Shown: positions 1 through 11,936 of the stretch, in pieces | How the letters are laid out: each line of letters starts with the position of its first letter | How positions within the stretch are numbered: the first letter of the stretch is position 1 | DNA from: Pogostemon cablin | Lineage: Eukaryota > Streptophyta > Magnoliopsida > Lamiales > Lamiaceae | DNA length: 64,000 nucleotides | Assembly: GCA_023678885.1 (NCBI GenBank) | Contig: CM042987.1 | Location: 25,940,927-26,004,926, forward strand | Direction of reading: 5' to 3' | Translations under genes and position numbers: made by a program | The notes under the pieces: model-generated | What the model saw: only the letters and a program-made list of their open reading frames with translations | Database searches by the model: none | What the model was told of the DNA's origin: nothing

Positions 1-189
1 AATAGCAAATCCTGAGCAACAATTTTCTTAAATTGTTGTACATTAGTGTGGTTTCTGAAACCAAATGAATTAGTAATAACAAGTTTTAAGCTTTGTCAAT
101 AAAGTTTAATACTTACTTTTGAGATTAAGTACACTAATTCTAGTGGTAACTTGTAAGGAACTTCGAAACAAAACAGTTCATTAAAATAA

Positions 190-477
190 TACTCCCTCCG
201 TCCCAGACTAAGAGAGCCAAATACTTTTGTACACGTAGATTAAGGAGTGTTATTGTTTAATGTGTAGTAGGTATGTGGAATTTTTGAATTACCTTTCTAC
301 CCTTCAACCTAATTAATCTATTAATTGTAGTGGGGTATTTTTGTCTTTTGGAAATATAAAATATTGTTATCAAGTGTTAGTGGTGGGACCCTCACATTCC
401 TAAAATAGAAATGGCCCTCTTTAAGTGGGACGACGAAAATGATAAAATGACCCCCTTAGCCTGGGACGGAGGGAGTA
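190..477. mobile_element. Stowaway-like MITE (MITE-1)
   Basis: A 288-bp non-coding element has terminal inverted repeats CTCCCTCCGTCCC at the left and GGGACGGAGGGAG at the right. TA lies at each edge, as expected for the TA target duplication of Tc1/mariner-type Stowaway MITEs. The interior has no ORF. The termini and length are seen directly; the superfamily is from the known terminal consensus. Confidence 0.85.
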
Positions 478-1208
478 TTTACAAACCAAAAAAATAAAAA
501 ATACCAATCTTTCAAAATAAAAAAATACTTAAAATTTTAACTTTGAAAAGAAATAAACACTCATTATTTAAAATTTTAACTTCAAAAAAACACTAAACCA
601 TGTAAGATAACTCATAAAGCACCCTAAAGCTAAATCTTATCTTATTCAGATTCATATGGCAAAACCAGTTCATTAAAATATCATTTACAAACCAACCTCT
701 CAAAATAAAAAATTACTTGAAATTTAAATTTAGAGTCCAACTGCAAGTGGCACCGGTGCACTTGAATATTTTGAACCGTTAGATTAAATTTAAGAGGAAA
801 CTACTCATATTATTCAACTAAAAGGACACTATTATATCATTCTTGTTTGCTGATTTACTTATTTGTTCTGCATAAAATAAAAAAATTTAGGCAAAGGTTT
901 TCGTAAAACTGATTATTCTTGTGTATGAAAATTGGAGTCCAACTAGGATACACCAGTACACCTAGACAATATTAATCGTTAGATTAATGTACAATTCAAT
1001 CTCCACCATTTAAAACAATAAAAAAATTATTTTTTTTAAAAGTAAAAAACTACCCACTACTTTGCATTGGTACACAGGTGCACCCCAGAATTATCCTGAA
1101 AGATGTTATCTTTCTAAAAATAAATTAAATTTTTTTATTATAGTGAAAGAGCAAAAGTTTTTTTTTTTGCGTGAAAGTAAAGTTGTCAATAAAGATATGA
1201 GAGTTAGA
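478..1208. other. AT-rich spacer with one diverged direct-repeat pair
   Basis: I see no gene here. Two related blocks of about 57 bp lie at 733-790 and 935-991. Both start with GAGTCCAACT, carry a CACC-AGT/GGT-CAC core and end with CGTTAGATTAA. They may be ends of an old transposable element, but no target duplication was found. Confidence 0.4.
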
Positions 1209-1211
1209 TGC

Positions 1212-1438
1212 ACTTTTAGTCTCATAACTTCTGCCAAATTCGGTTTTCGTTTCAATTTCCTTAATATTTTTTAATAGTCCCGTAACGATCTCAAATTTTT
1301 AGATTTGTCACAAAACTAATTTTTCGTTGCAAATCGTTATGGAACCTTTTTTCGTCGCAAATTATTATGAGACCTTTTAAAAGTTTTAACTATTTTAGGA
1401 CGAAAATCGAATTTGGCAAAAATTATGGGACTGAAAGT
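1212..1438. repeat. Small fold-back repeat
   Basis: A 39-base left arm (1212-1250) is the reverse complement of a right arm (1400-1438) with about five mismatches. The arms contain TGCCAAATTCG and TTTTCGT motifs and are separated by about 150 bp of AT-rich sequence with no ORF. Similar phrases (AGGACTAAA, AGGACCAAA) recur to about 1700, so the arms may be part of a larger non-autonomous DNA element. I could not define a target duplication. Confidence 0.45.
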
Positions 1439-1440
1439 TT

Positions 1441-2259
1441 ATTTAACTCAAGATATGATCATGAGCCTTATAAGTATATAGAGATCGATAATATCAATTT
1501 TACTCCCATAATTTTGATAAATTGATTTTTTTATTTTTCAATTTTAATCATTTGAAAAAAAAAAAAACACAAACGAAAGTCCTATAAAATTTTCAAATTT
1601 ATCAGCAAAAGCGTTATAGGACTAAAAATATACCAAAATAATAAAAATTTATAGGACCAAATTTGATTTTTATGAAAATTAAGGAACTAAAATTAATAAT
1701 AGAAATATACACGTTTTAAAAATCACTGCGTTTACACCCTACCACAGGGTTTACAATGTTATATGACGTACAAGAGACTAACCTGCAACTGACTTCAACC
1801 AATCTCTCTCTCAGATTCACGACTCCTCGCCTCGCTCTGTAAGTCTCCCTCCACGAACACACTCTTCAATTTCTACCAATCGACTCAATTAATATTCTAA
1901 AATTTGATTGTCTTGAACCCTTTACAAATCTTAATTCCTCCGGAATAGAAAGAGGGCTAACTGAATTCATTGAATTAATAATATTGTCTGCATTTAAAAT
2001 TATTATTATTAATTATTTGTCTGAGTAAATTGGTATGAGAGATGGGATCATTAGTTACATTCAAGATAATAGATTTTCACAGGAGAAGTGGTAGTAATTC
2101 CAGAGCATTTTAACAGGGTTGAAGGAAGTAAAAGAAAAACAGTTCAAGGATGCTAGCAAAAGAAAGAAATTGAAAACTGTAATTCATCAAATTATATCAA
2201 ATGAATAGGCAAACCGACCACCGTTTTTCAGATCAAAAACTACAAATCCAAGAGAAAAT
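1441..2259. other. Non-coding spacer
   Basis: AT-rich DNA with no convincing ORF. A pyrimidine-rich tract at 1786-1850 resembles a plant 5' leader and includes GTAAGT at 1840, but no coding exon follows that I can support. Confidence 0.3.
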
Positions 2260-2577
2260 CTAGAAATTAAAGAGGGAAGGATCTAGTCTAGTCCAAACAA
2301 TTGAAACAACATTTATAATCACATTAAAAAACGCACCTTTTTCGGAGAAACTAAGTCTAGTCGCTGCTACGTCCGCTACTCCGCACGGTTCATCTCCCCC
2401 ACTCACTCCGTTCGCCCTCCCACTCCTTCCGCTTCGACGATCCGAGGTGTGGCGCGGCGGGGAAGTCGCAGCTGGTTGGCTGATCGGCGACGTGCCTTGC
2501 TGGTGCACCGCCAGATGTGGGCGGCCACTGCCTCGCCCGCCGCCAGTGTGGTCGAAATCTAGATTCATTTCAAACAA
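2260..2577 (-). other. GC-rich open frame, possible decayed exon
   Basis: A GC-rich island (about 2350-2690) contains a 105-codon minus-strand frame rich in Gly, Ser, Arg and Pro, overlapping plus-strand frames of similar length. Composition differs sharply from the AT-rich surroundings, as in first exons of plant genes. I see no domain, no splice-supported continuation and no homology I recognise. Open frames on both strands of a GC-rich island are weak evidence, so this may not be coding. Confidence 0.15.
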
Positions 2578-2763
2578 CGCCAGACCTAGGGCTTCGTATC
2601 CTCATAAAACGACGTCCCACAACTATAACCATAATTCTCCTTCTGCGACCCGACGCCGTACCTCAGCCCCACCCGACGGTAAGAACCACCCCCCACGAAC
2701 TGGATTTTGTATTCATTTACAAAATTAAATTGAATCCAATCTCAATTTTGGGAATTAATTATT

Positions 2764-3931
2764 GGATTAATTGCTTCAAGCGAATAAGTCTAAACATTTG
2801 AGATTTTGAAAAAAAGTACATCACCTTTATATGGTTTGGCAATTTAAACCATTGGGCAGTAGGGTCACTGCCCGACTCTGACGTGTCACACATCACACCT
2901 TTTTTACCAATCCTATCTATCAAAAACGATGTCGTTAGGGTTTCACCGTAAAAAATAACAAGAACCACCATTGTTCATAGATTATCTCCAACTCCTACAG
3001 GAGTCTCTTGTCGCCCTTTTCGCCGGAATAGTCTTTCCATCAACTCGCAAACCTGAAGTCGATCTCGCAGCTTGAGGTTTCCCTCGTCGGAAGTCGGTGC
3101 TACCCTCCTACTATGCATTATTCCTCGCTTACAAACCTTGCTGAGAATTGTTGCTTGCCTCAAGTTTGTTTTATGTCTTTCGCCACCGTCCGATCGCCAT
3201 CACTGCAACCTTTGCTGCTCTCTTAATAGAACCACTACCACTCTTTATTTGGGACAAGTGATGCCTCTTTAATCCAGCCACGACGCCGCAGAAATGCTTT
3301 GAAAATATCACAATACCCCCTCCATGATTGACCATTGTCCATTGCAATTGCTATTGGTATCGTTAGCCTTCACCGCAACAAATCCTTTCCACCTTTTGTT
3401 GTTGGAGCTCATCATCGTCTGCCTCCCGAGCCATCACCGTAGCATATTTGTTCTACATTTAATTGTGCAAGGTATCTTATTTCTTTCACAGCATTTGCAT
3501 TGCCCTAATTCGAAATGTAATCTGATTTTGTCAACAATTAATTCAATTGAAGAATGTGGAAATTCAGACCCTGACTCTACTCAATCTATAATTCTTCGAA
3601 GCTTACTTTTGATCAGATGAATGGAGATAGTATACCTAATGAATTGAGGAAAAAATGGAGTACGAGAGAGAGGGAGGATGAGATGCATGATTTTTCATTT
3701 TTATATTTTTTAAGTGAGAGAATCCACCATGTCAGCCTGTAAGACGTGGTTTGTGCCATCTATTATTGGTCAAACAGTGTGTGTGACACGTCAGCATCGG
3801 GCAATGTCCATGCTGCCCGGTGGTTTAATTTGCAAAACCATATAAAGGTGTTGTAATTTTTTGCAAAATCTCAAATGTTTAGACTTATTTGCAATCAACG
3901 CAAAGGTGGAGACTTTTAAAGCAATTAACCC
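2764..3931. mobile_element. Mutator-like element with long TIRs (possible Pack-MULE)
   Basis: The 1168-bp element is flanked by a perfect 9-bp duplication TTAATTATT (2755-2763 and 3932-3940), the hallmark of Mutator transposition. Terminal inverted repeats run 2764-2891 and 3781-3931, starting GGATTAATTGC and, on the other strand, GGGTTAATTGC. The left arm lacks about 20 bases present in the right. No transposase is visible. The interior (about 2975-3620) is less AT-rich and holds short frames on both strands (2975-3163 minus, 3324-3620 plus), which would suit captured host sequence as in Pack-MULEs. The donor gene is not recognised. Confidence 0.8.
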
Positions 3932-3940
3932 TTAATTATT

Positions 3941-5523
3941 CTCAATTTTTTGTTTTGATTTGGGGCGTGGGTCAATCTGGAGCTCAGGAGACTGAGCGTA
4001 TGAATGATTATTTTTAAAAAATAAATTTTACATGTGGTGTGGACTGGAGAGTGACGCTGATAAAACTTTGGACCCACAAGCCCCTACATTTCTCTCGCGA
4101 TCCATTCACGAAAATAAACTTTTTGATAAATATGTTGAATGATTTTTGTTTCAGTTTTTGAAATCCAACAAATCAAAAACACCTAAAAAAATAGTAGGAC
4201 TCTTGGTTTTACAAGAGTTGACTCGAGAAGAGTAAGAATATGAAATGTAGAATAAAACGAAAATCCTAAACGAAACTAATGAATGTTCGCAATCGGCTAT
4301 AAAGTTATGATTTTTCAGGTAATTAATTCATATTATTATTATACTTATATTAGCATATTAATGAGATGAATACATACCAAGAAAATGAAGAAGAAAATAG
4401 GACGCAATACTTTACATGAAGTTTGTAAGTTTTTCAATTTGAATGAGTTGAACATGTTTATGAAAGAAAGTTGAGGATGAAAGAAAACGAATCGTTAGAA
4501 GAATAAAAGTAAGAGAACCAAGTGTTGAGGATGAAATTCTGGTTTATTAATCTTAAAATTATTTTTTTAAGGAAACATTATTAATGTTATAAATAAGGTA
4601 TGTGTATTATTTTAGGATTATTAAGGAAATTGATTTTATTTTTTTTATTAGGGGAATTAAATTTTAGAATCAGCCTTAAACAAATTATTAAAAAAATAAT
4701 AATTAAAATCAATTCAAAATTTCCTACCATATTAGTATATTTAAGGTCGTAGAATATTTATGTACAATTTATACATTTAGCGTCTAGGCGTAAGTTTTCT
4801 TTTCTTTTCTTTTCTTTATTAATTAATGATATACAATCTTTATTTTTTTACACCATTAAAAAATACTCTCACAGAAGGTTTCACTCTTTTTATTTTTTAT
4901 TATTTTTTTCCACAATAACCTTCATTAAAAAAAAATCAAATAATCATAAAAATTACGTTTAATTTTAAATTTGTAACACATGCTTAACATAATTTTAAAT
5001 TTGTGACTCATGCTTAACACACAAAATATTACTTTATATTTTATTTGTTACATAAAATTATTAATTAATATTCTTCACGAGTCAATAAAATTAGAAGAAA
5101 AAAATTCCTTAAACAACGTGATATGAACGCAATTGCGATCCGGAGGAATGGGGAAGTAATAAAATTTGAATATTTCAAAGTTATACTTTAGATAAATAAT
5201 TTTCCGTGGGAAAAATTCTAATTACGAAAATAATAAATAGAAATAGAAATTAAATAAGACAGAAATTTAAGTGATGAAGTAGTTTAACCCGAGAGAGTGA
5301 TGACCCGACCGTTGATAACTGGGTAAAACCCGGGGTAAAGTGATTCTGAATTGGAGTACCACTTTTTTTAATTGAATTTGAAGATATGGTCTTTTCTTGG
5401 GCTTACTTCTGGAGTTGGACTATCATAGATTAGGCCTTAGAATTGGGCCACAAATGGTAAATTTTGGAATATGAACTCTAGGACAGCATGCGGTCATGAT
5501 GGGAGATTTCATGAAGAAAAATG
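3941..5523. other. AT-rich spacer with short repeats
   Basis: No gene is visible. A (TTTTC)n run lies at about 4795-4817. A twofold tandem repeat of about 32 bp lies at 4959-5021, each copy containing TTTTAAATTTGTRAC and CATGCTTAACA. Confidence 0.4.
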
Positions 5524-5775
5524 TACTCCCTCCCTTCCAGGAAAGTCTACACCCCTCTTTCCGGCACGGAGATTAAGAAAGTGATAACTTTTAAGGGTAT
5601 TAATAAATAAATGATAAAGTATGTTAGGTGTGTTAAGTAGGGGTAGCTTTTTTGTAAATAAAGTGTATGAGAAAGGATGATTGTGTTTGACTTTTTGATT
5701 TTTTAGAAAGGTGGAAACTTTTGTGGAACAACCTAAAATAGAAAGTGCGCCATCTGAAATGGGACGGAGGGAGTA
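5524..5775. mobile_element. Stowaway-like MITE (MITE-2)
   Basis: A 252-bp element begins TACTCCCTCCCTTCC and ends GGGACGGAGGGAGTA, with TA at both edges. It belongs to the same terminal family as the element at 190-477 but has a different interior. There is no coding potential. Confidence 0.8.
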
Positions 5776-6189
5776 ATTATTTTGTTAAGAAGTCCCAATC
5801 TGTTTAAAAATTAATCAGAGATTTTAAAATTCAAAAAAAGTGTGACCTTTGCAGGCATGTGAATCCTATTTCTACATAACTTAACCATCAAACATAAAAG
5901 CAAGATTAGCTCTAATAGATGAGTTATTTAGATTATTGAATATCTTACCAATACCATCTTCTTGGTGTTTTGGCGATCATGATCCTAATCCTGTTAGAAG
6001 CTTTTACCTTCATTAATTAGTGTAGTAAATAAATATTGATACTTGTTTAGTGCAAGTCTCACTTACCTAGAGATTGATGTTATTGTTATGTCTTTAATCT
6101 ACCCTCTTACTAATAATCCTTGCTTGTTCTAGATCTTAATCTAATTGGTTGCACTTGATCATGGTATTAATATTATCTTTTGCAGATTC

Positions 6190-6816
6190 ATACCCAGCCA
6201 TTCACATTGCTTCCAGTATCAGCAGTTGAAGGTCCAGGAAATGTGTAAGTACTTAAAGACTAACTGGTTACGATCCATGTCGTAAAGCATCCAGTATCAG
6301 CAGTTCTTCGGTGTTATAATCCCTGTAAGTTACAATATTTCATTCTTTATCACCTTCTTTTTCTGAATGTGCATAATGATAATATATTGATTAATTTGAT
6401 TAGACTGAGGAATAGATTACCAAGGACAACTACAACGTTGGTCGTTCATAATAAACCACTTTATGAACAATTTTGGTTATTGTCAATTTTAACCATTTCA
6501 TCTTATTAGTGGGTTCAATTCGTATGCTTTTAACTAATAAAACTTGTTATTAGTGGACTAATAAATATTCAAAATGCTATCAAAATCCATTGTGTTGGAT
6601 GCTCTAACGAATAGAACACACAAGATGTTAAGGGCAGCATCCTCTGATGACATTTTAACAACTTTGTTGCCTAGATTTGAACATCTGCAGGTACAATCTC
6701 CTTCACTGGAAAAATTATGCAACGCGATTTTAATCATCAGAATCCCCCAGGGGCCACGATATCAACTGGATAGCGATTATATTTCCAATCTAACAAAATG
6801 TGGATGCTCTATATAG
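6190..6816 (+). pseudogene. Possible gene fragment with splice-like boundaries
   Basis: Two short exon-like pieces are visible. One follows TTTTGCAG (exon starting about 6186) and is followed by GTAAGT at 6246. Another sits in an 80-codon frame from ATG 6574 and reads SKSIVLDALTNRTHKMLRAA then DDILTTLLPRFEHLQ. The codon after this stretch is GTAC, a possible donor at about 6691. Composition is gene-like, but I do not recognise the family. Downstream sequence to about 7300 has no long frame. It could be a decayed host gene or chance. Confidence 0.2.
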
Positions 6817-7475
6817 GTGACACCTCAAAAATAGAATGCACTTTGGGCTTCAGGATTGCCCTTTGAGCGTTTTAGCAACATTCGGATAAACCATGATGAT
6901 GTCATACATCCAATGCCAAAATAAACCAAGTTTCTAGAACCCATCACTAATCATGTAGATGATTTTTGTAGGATCCTGCAATATGTTGAAAATGTCTTCT
7001 AACAATACTACAATACTATGAATCCTATATATAGGTGCGTTTCAGAATGGCCATATAAAACCAACTCCCACAAGGCAATCAGAATAGTCTTTCCTTCCTA
7101 GGTGCAAATGTTCATCTTCAACAAGAAATCTAACTTGAGAAACTAAGCATTATGAATGCACATTTACACTTTAGTCAACATCAGGTTAATTCTTTTGAAA
7201 ATGTTCCAATGTTGGTGATGACCTTGAGAGAAACTCTGTTAAAGTCCTCATAGAAGAGTTGTTGGTTACCAACAAGATGATTGATATAGGTGAGCTTACT
7301 AACCATTAATACAGTATCAACAGCATATAGCTGATGTATGACTGGCTAATTAGCTACCATGAACCACTACTAATCCAACCAATTTATCAACTATTTATCT
7401 ATCCATCACCAGAAACAAACAAATTTGACAAATTAGACCACATAAATTCATCAAACATGCTGAAACCTAGTACTG

Positions 7476-7694
7476 TCACCATTTTATCCAGAATCGAAAT
7501 TTTTTCAGTAAAACCATATAAAAAGGCACACCGATTAGGAATACATGAAAGGTAGCGCACCTGCGGAGATTACTAAGCGATGATCTTTTGACGCATTTAA
7601 AGTAAGGAATCAGAAAATTAACGATGAAGAAAATCGCAACCGTCCACTTCCGTCTCCACGCCGGCGTCGCTGTCGTCTCCCCCATATCTGCCAC
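7476..7694 (-). pseudogene. Possible first exon of a small membrane protein gene
   Basis: A 72-codon minus-strand frame starts at 7694. Its N-terminus (MADMGETTATPAWRRKW) is followed by a hydrophobic segment TVAIFFIVNFLI, then a basic stretch ending SSLSNLRR. At that point the sequence reads CGCAG then GTGCG, a possible donor site, so the rest of the frame may be intron. The N-terminal part is GC-richer than the surroundings. The protein is not recognised and downstream exons were not found before the MITE and copia insertions to the left. It may be a real first exon or a relic. Confidence 0.3.
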
Positions 7695-7809
7695 CGGCGA
7701 GATTGTTAACTATCTCTAGTTAAAATAAATAAAAACGGTACAGGCGGCTAGGGTTTATTATCTGTACACTAAGCGTCATGAACTAGTTTTTAAATGTTCA
7801 AAATATATA

Positions 7810-8030
7810 TACTCCCTCCTTCTCATATAAGAAGTCTTTTATTTTTTGCACAGATTAAGAGTGTTTATTTTTAATATATAGTAGGTAGTTGTATTAAAAG
7901 AAATGTATTCATACTTTAATTGTATTAGTGAGAGTGTGTGGGTATGTGTAAAAAATGAAAGGAAACTATTTGAGTGAGATGTTCAAAATGAAAAAAAAAA
8001 AATTATTTGAGTGTGACGAAAAGAAAATAT
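7810..8030. mobile_element. Degraded Stowaway-like MITE (MITE-3)
   Basis: The left terminus TACTCCCTCCTTCTC and the interior phrase CAGATTAAGAGTGTT match the family at 190-477 and 5524-5775. The right terminus is poorly preserved (TGACGAAAAG and following), so the right limit is approximate. Confidence 0.55.
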
Positions 8031-8057
8031 ATATTAATGTAATTTAGTTATTACTTA

Positions 8058-8635
8058 AGACCTGATGATGCACTCAATAATCTCACAAAACAATCAAGAA
8101 CACACACATGAAATAACAAACTTGAATGAAATTGAAAGCTTGCACAAAGATGTATAGTGTTTTGGTTATGAATAACCTACATCCACTTTGGGGAGAAAAA
8201 ACTTTATTATCACTCAATGCTTATAACCAAGAAAGGATTGATCTCAATCTGATGCAATAAACACAAAAACGCAGCACTCAAACTGTTAATTCTCAATGTG
8301 AACAACTTATGTGATCAGCCTATTTCGAGCTCTTATATCTACCTACCCCTCTAATCTATTGATCCGGTTGAACCTCCACTATATAGCCCTCACTTAGTAG
8401 TTGAGATGCAGCCATATAACCAGTTCTAGGTAGCTTGATTAACCGCCCAACAACTGTTCCAAAGTTGGCTGCTCACCCTTACTCCAGTTTGATAGTTTTG
8501 ACAGTTGTTGTTTGAGCTGTTGTAACAGCTCCAACTTGCTTCCAGCTTCTATGCAGCACATTATGATCATTCTTAAGCCTCAAATGAATATAATCCACAT
8601 GTAATCAACCCTCATGCATGCATCTATTGTCATCA
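8058..8635 (-). repeat. 3' LTR of outer copia
   Basis: It matches 21110-21689 along its length. The first base is A where the right LTR has T (AGACCTGATG against TGACGTGATA), so the canonical TG end is lost here. It ends TCATCA. Confidence 0.88.
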
Positions 8636-8693
8636 ATCTCCACCTTAGATGTATGCATACTCAACTTGATCTCTTCTCCCCACTTTTCTGCTT

Positions 8694-9518
8694 CTAAGGT
8701 GCAACAACCTTTATGTCTTCATGCATACCAACTAAAGTTTTGCATAGCTCATATTTTGTTGCTAGCAATGCTTTAGTAAGACCATCAGCTGGATTCACAG
8801 CTGTATCAATCTTCCTTACATCAATAAATCCACTTTTCACCATATCTCTTACAAAGTATAGCTTGACATCAATATGTTTGAACCTTTCATGATACCCTTG
8901 ATGCTTAGCTAAGTGTATTGTACTTTGATTGTCACAATATACTACTACAGTATCTTGATATTCCCCCAATTCTTTCAACAAACCAATAAGTCATACCCCT
9001 TCTTTAATTACTTCAGTCAATGCAATGAACTCAACTTCTGTAGTTGATAATGCCACTACTGACTGATGACTTGCTTTACAGCTCACTGATGTACCATACA
9101 TATTGAATACATATCCTGTAAGAGATTTTCTGAAATCCAAATTTGCTGCAAAATCAGCATCAACATATCCAATGACAACTTCTTATTTTACTTCCCTTTT
9201 CTGAAATTTTAATCCAGTTTGCTTAGTCCCTTTGACATGTCTCAATGCCCATTTCACTGTCTTCCAATGCTACTTCCCTGGACAAGATAAGAATCTACTA
9301 ATCAAGCTCATCACATAGGCAAGATCTGGCCTAGAACAGACCATGACATACATGAGGCTGCCTACTGAGCTTGAGTATGGAATCCTACTCATTTCAGCTA
9401 TCTATGTGTCTGACTTAACTCTATTAAGTAGTGACAGACTTAATCCTTGCTTGACAGGTGTTGTAGCAGGCTTGCACTCATCTATATTATACCTTTTGAG
9501 TACTTTAACAAGATAAGA
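8694..9518 (-). pseudogene. Outer copia RNase H region
   Basis: The C-terminal end of copia pol. The open part (8694-8981) contains VVVYCDNQSTIHLAK, HIDVKLYFVRD and NPADGLTKAL, typical of copia RNase H with the catalytic Asp in the CDNQS block. The part to 9518 is homologous to the RT-RNase H connection but is broken by stops. The domain would degrade RNA in the RNA-DNA hybrid during reverse transcription. Its position next to the left LTR fixes the element as minus-strand. Confidence 0.85.
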
Positions 9519-10207
9519 TTATTGTTTCAACACAAGTGTACCAGCTGATCTGCCTCTACTTATTTCCATACCTAATATCACCTTAGCTTCTCCTAGATCC
9601 TTCATTTCAAACTCAAATTTGAGTACTTCTTTCACTGCATCAATCCATTGAATACTCCTACAAGCAATCAAGATATCATCCACATAGAGGAGTAAGTATG
9701 TATAACAGCTGTTCTCTTTCTTGATATATACACAGCTATCATAGAGACTTCTCTGAAATCCATTTGAAACTATGTACTCATCAAATCTCAAGTACCACTG
9801 TCTTAGACTTTGTTTCAGTCCATACAGCGATTTGAGTAACAAGCAAGCCTTTGTATCAGCTCTCTCAACTGTAACACCTTCTGGTATCTTCATGTAGATA
9901 CTTTCTTCCAACTTCCAAGTAAAAATACAGTAGTTACATCCATCTGATGAAGCTCAAGATCATACTAATCTACTAGTACTAGTAACACTCTAATAGAACA
10001 ATGTTTGACCACATGTGAGAAGATTTCATTGTAATCTATCCCTTCCTTCTGTGAAAAACCCTTAGCTACTAGTCTAACTTTATATCTTACTCTACCTTCA
10101 GCTGCAAGTGTTGGTTTCCTTTTGAATATCCACTTACATCCAACCAACTTCTGAGATTTTGGCTTGTCAACTATTTTCCATGTCCCATTCTTGTTTAGAG
10201 ACAACAA
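9519..10207 (-). pseudogene. Outer copia reverse transcriptase
   Basis: Two frames make up the domain. 9965-10207 begins near NKNGTWKIVDKPK and contains GCKWIFKRK and RLVAKGFSQKEGIDY. 9519-9911 contains LKSLYGLKQSLRQWY and the catalytic box LLLYVDDILIA. About 50 bases between them (9912-9964) are out of frame, removing part of the motif that normally reads as an aromatic-rich stretch before MDVKTAFL. The two Asp residues of YVDD are intact, but the frame is not. Confidence 0.88.
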
Positions 10208-10370
10208 CTATTCTTCCATGGCTATGAGCCACTTATTACTGTCTTGACTAGCCAAAGCTTCAGTGTAGTTCCTAGGTTCATAAGCTTCAACTTCAATTGC
10301 TGTATATAGTGAAAATGACACTATCTCAGCTTGTACATACCTTGCAGGTGGCATTATAGTTCTTTTCTGC

Positions 10371-11494
10371 CTATCCCTTGCAAGTTGATAAGTATTTGTT
10401 TGTTCTTGAACCCCTTGATACTTCATCTGTACCCCTGTCAGTGGAGTCATCTTTACTTTCACTTGCTCTGATCATGTCTTGAGACTCCACCTCAAGCTCA
10501 GATTGTTTGATCTGATTATCCTTGATCAGTGGCATTTTGTTTTCAATGAAAACAACATCTTTACTTACCATGAGTCTGTTCTCATCATAACACCATAGTT
10601 TATACCCTTTTACTCCCTTAGGATAACCTATCATAACACATTTGAGTGCTCTAGTTTCCAGCTTATCCTGTTTCACATGAGTATAAACTTGACAACCTAT
10701 AACTCTAAGGTGTGAGTAACTAGGGACCTTACCTGACCATAGTTCTTTTGGAGTTTTGAAATTCAGAGCTGTAGCAGGACATAAGTTGATAAGTTAAGCT
10801 GTAGTTGCAGCTAATTCTCCCCAAAACATCTTGCTTAAGCCTGTACTGCTCAACATGCATTTGATTCTTTGCAAAAGTGTCTGATTCATCCTCTCTGCAA
10901 TGCCATTTTATTGAGGAGTTCCAGGGACAGTCTTGTATCTCTTAATCCTCCTTTCCTTGCAGTATGAATACTCTTCAGATACAAATTCCAATCCATTATC
11001 TGTCCTTAAGTACTTCAAATTACTCCCTGTACTGTTCTCAGTTTCTATCAGCCAAGTTTTGAATGTGATGAATGCTTCATCCTTAGATTTCAGAATATAA
11101 ACCCATAGCTTCCTTGAATAATCATCAATTATGGTCATTATATATCTTCTTCCACCTCTGGTTATTGTCTTTGAAGGCCCCAGAGATCATAATGGACATA
11201 GTCCATTCTTGCTTTGGTTGTATGTTCTGATCTACCAAACTTAAGTCTCTTGGACTTTCCAAGAATGCAATGCTCACATTGTCTGATCTTCTCATCTATA
11301 CTGAACTTGATCAGTTGTCGTTTAGCCAATACTTGCATCCCCCTTTCACTAACATGCCCCAATCTACCATGCCACAACTTGACATCATTCTGCTGATCAG
11401 TGTTGTGTATCTGTCCAACAACAATACTTCCATCCAAAAAGTATAAATCAGATCTCCTAGTTCCCTTCATGACTATCTTATCACCCTTAGTCAC
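10371..11494 (-). pseudogene. Outer copia GAG-pre-integrase and integrase
   Basis: The frame 11162-11494 carries the zinc-binding pre-integrase motif (LWHGRLGHVSERGM and CEHCILGKSK). 10908-11138 carries the catalytic core with MTIIDDYSRKLWVY and YLRTDNGLEF, holding two of the D,D-35-E residues. The next codon after VPGTPQ is a stop where Gln is usual; the third acidic residue lies beyond it in AERMNQTL. 10371-10676 is the C-terminal part (LKCVMIGYPKGVKGYKLW). The enzyme would join copia cDNA to the host chromosome, but stops and shifts make this copy inactive. Confidence 0.85.
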
Positions 11495-11931
11495 TGTGAG
11501 AACTCCCCTTTTTAGATTTAAATCACATTATTGAGAATCAAGCATCCCAAGGGAGATAAGGTTTCTTTTTAATCCAGGAACATACCTAACATTCCTAAGA
11601 AGCCTCTGAACTCCATCAAACATGAGTAATCTGATGGATCACACTTCCTTAATCTTACAAGATTGATCATTACCTAGTAGCACTGATCCTTCTTCCTGAT
11701 GCTTCAATTCTTCAAACCAATGGTTCATGCGTGTTATGTGGAAGGTACACCCTGAATCCAATACCCACTCAGCAGATACATCTGATGATGTGATGGACGG
11801 TGCTTCAATACCTTCCACACCAGTATTATTTTATAATTCACCAACCTGATTCACTTGATTCTTCAATTTCCAGCAGGTGTATCAGCTTTCTTGGACTTGT
11901 TAGCTTTCCACTTTACACATTGTTTCTTGAA
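11495..11931 (-). pseudogene. Outer copia gag C-terminus and protease
   Basis: Read on the minus strand from 11931, this continues the zinc knuckle interrupted by the inner element (GHFKKQCVKWKANKSKK). It passes into the aspartic protease with VLDSG at about 11752-11763 and GNDQSCKI further on. Stops are present. The join across the inner element restores the C-x2-C-x4-H-x4-C spacing, which confirms a simple insertion. The first knuckle Cys is Tyr in this copy. Confidence 0.75.
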
Positions 11932-11936
11932 GTGAC

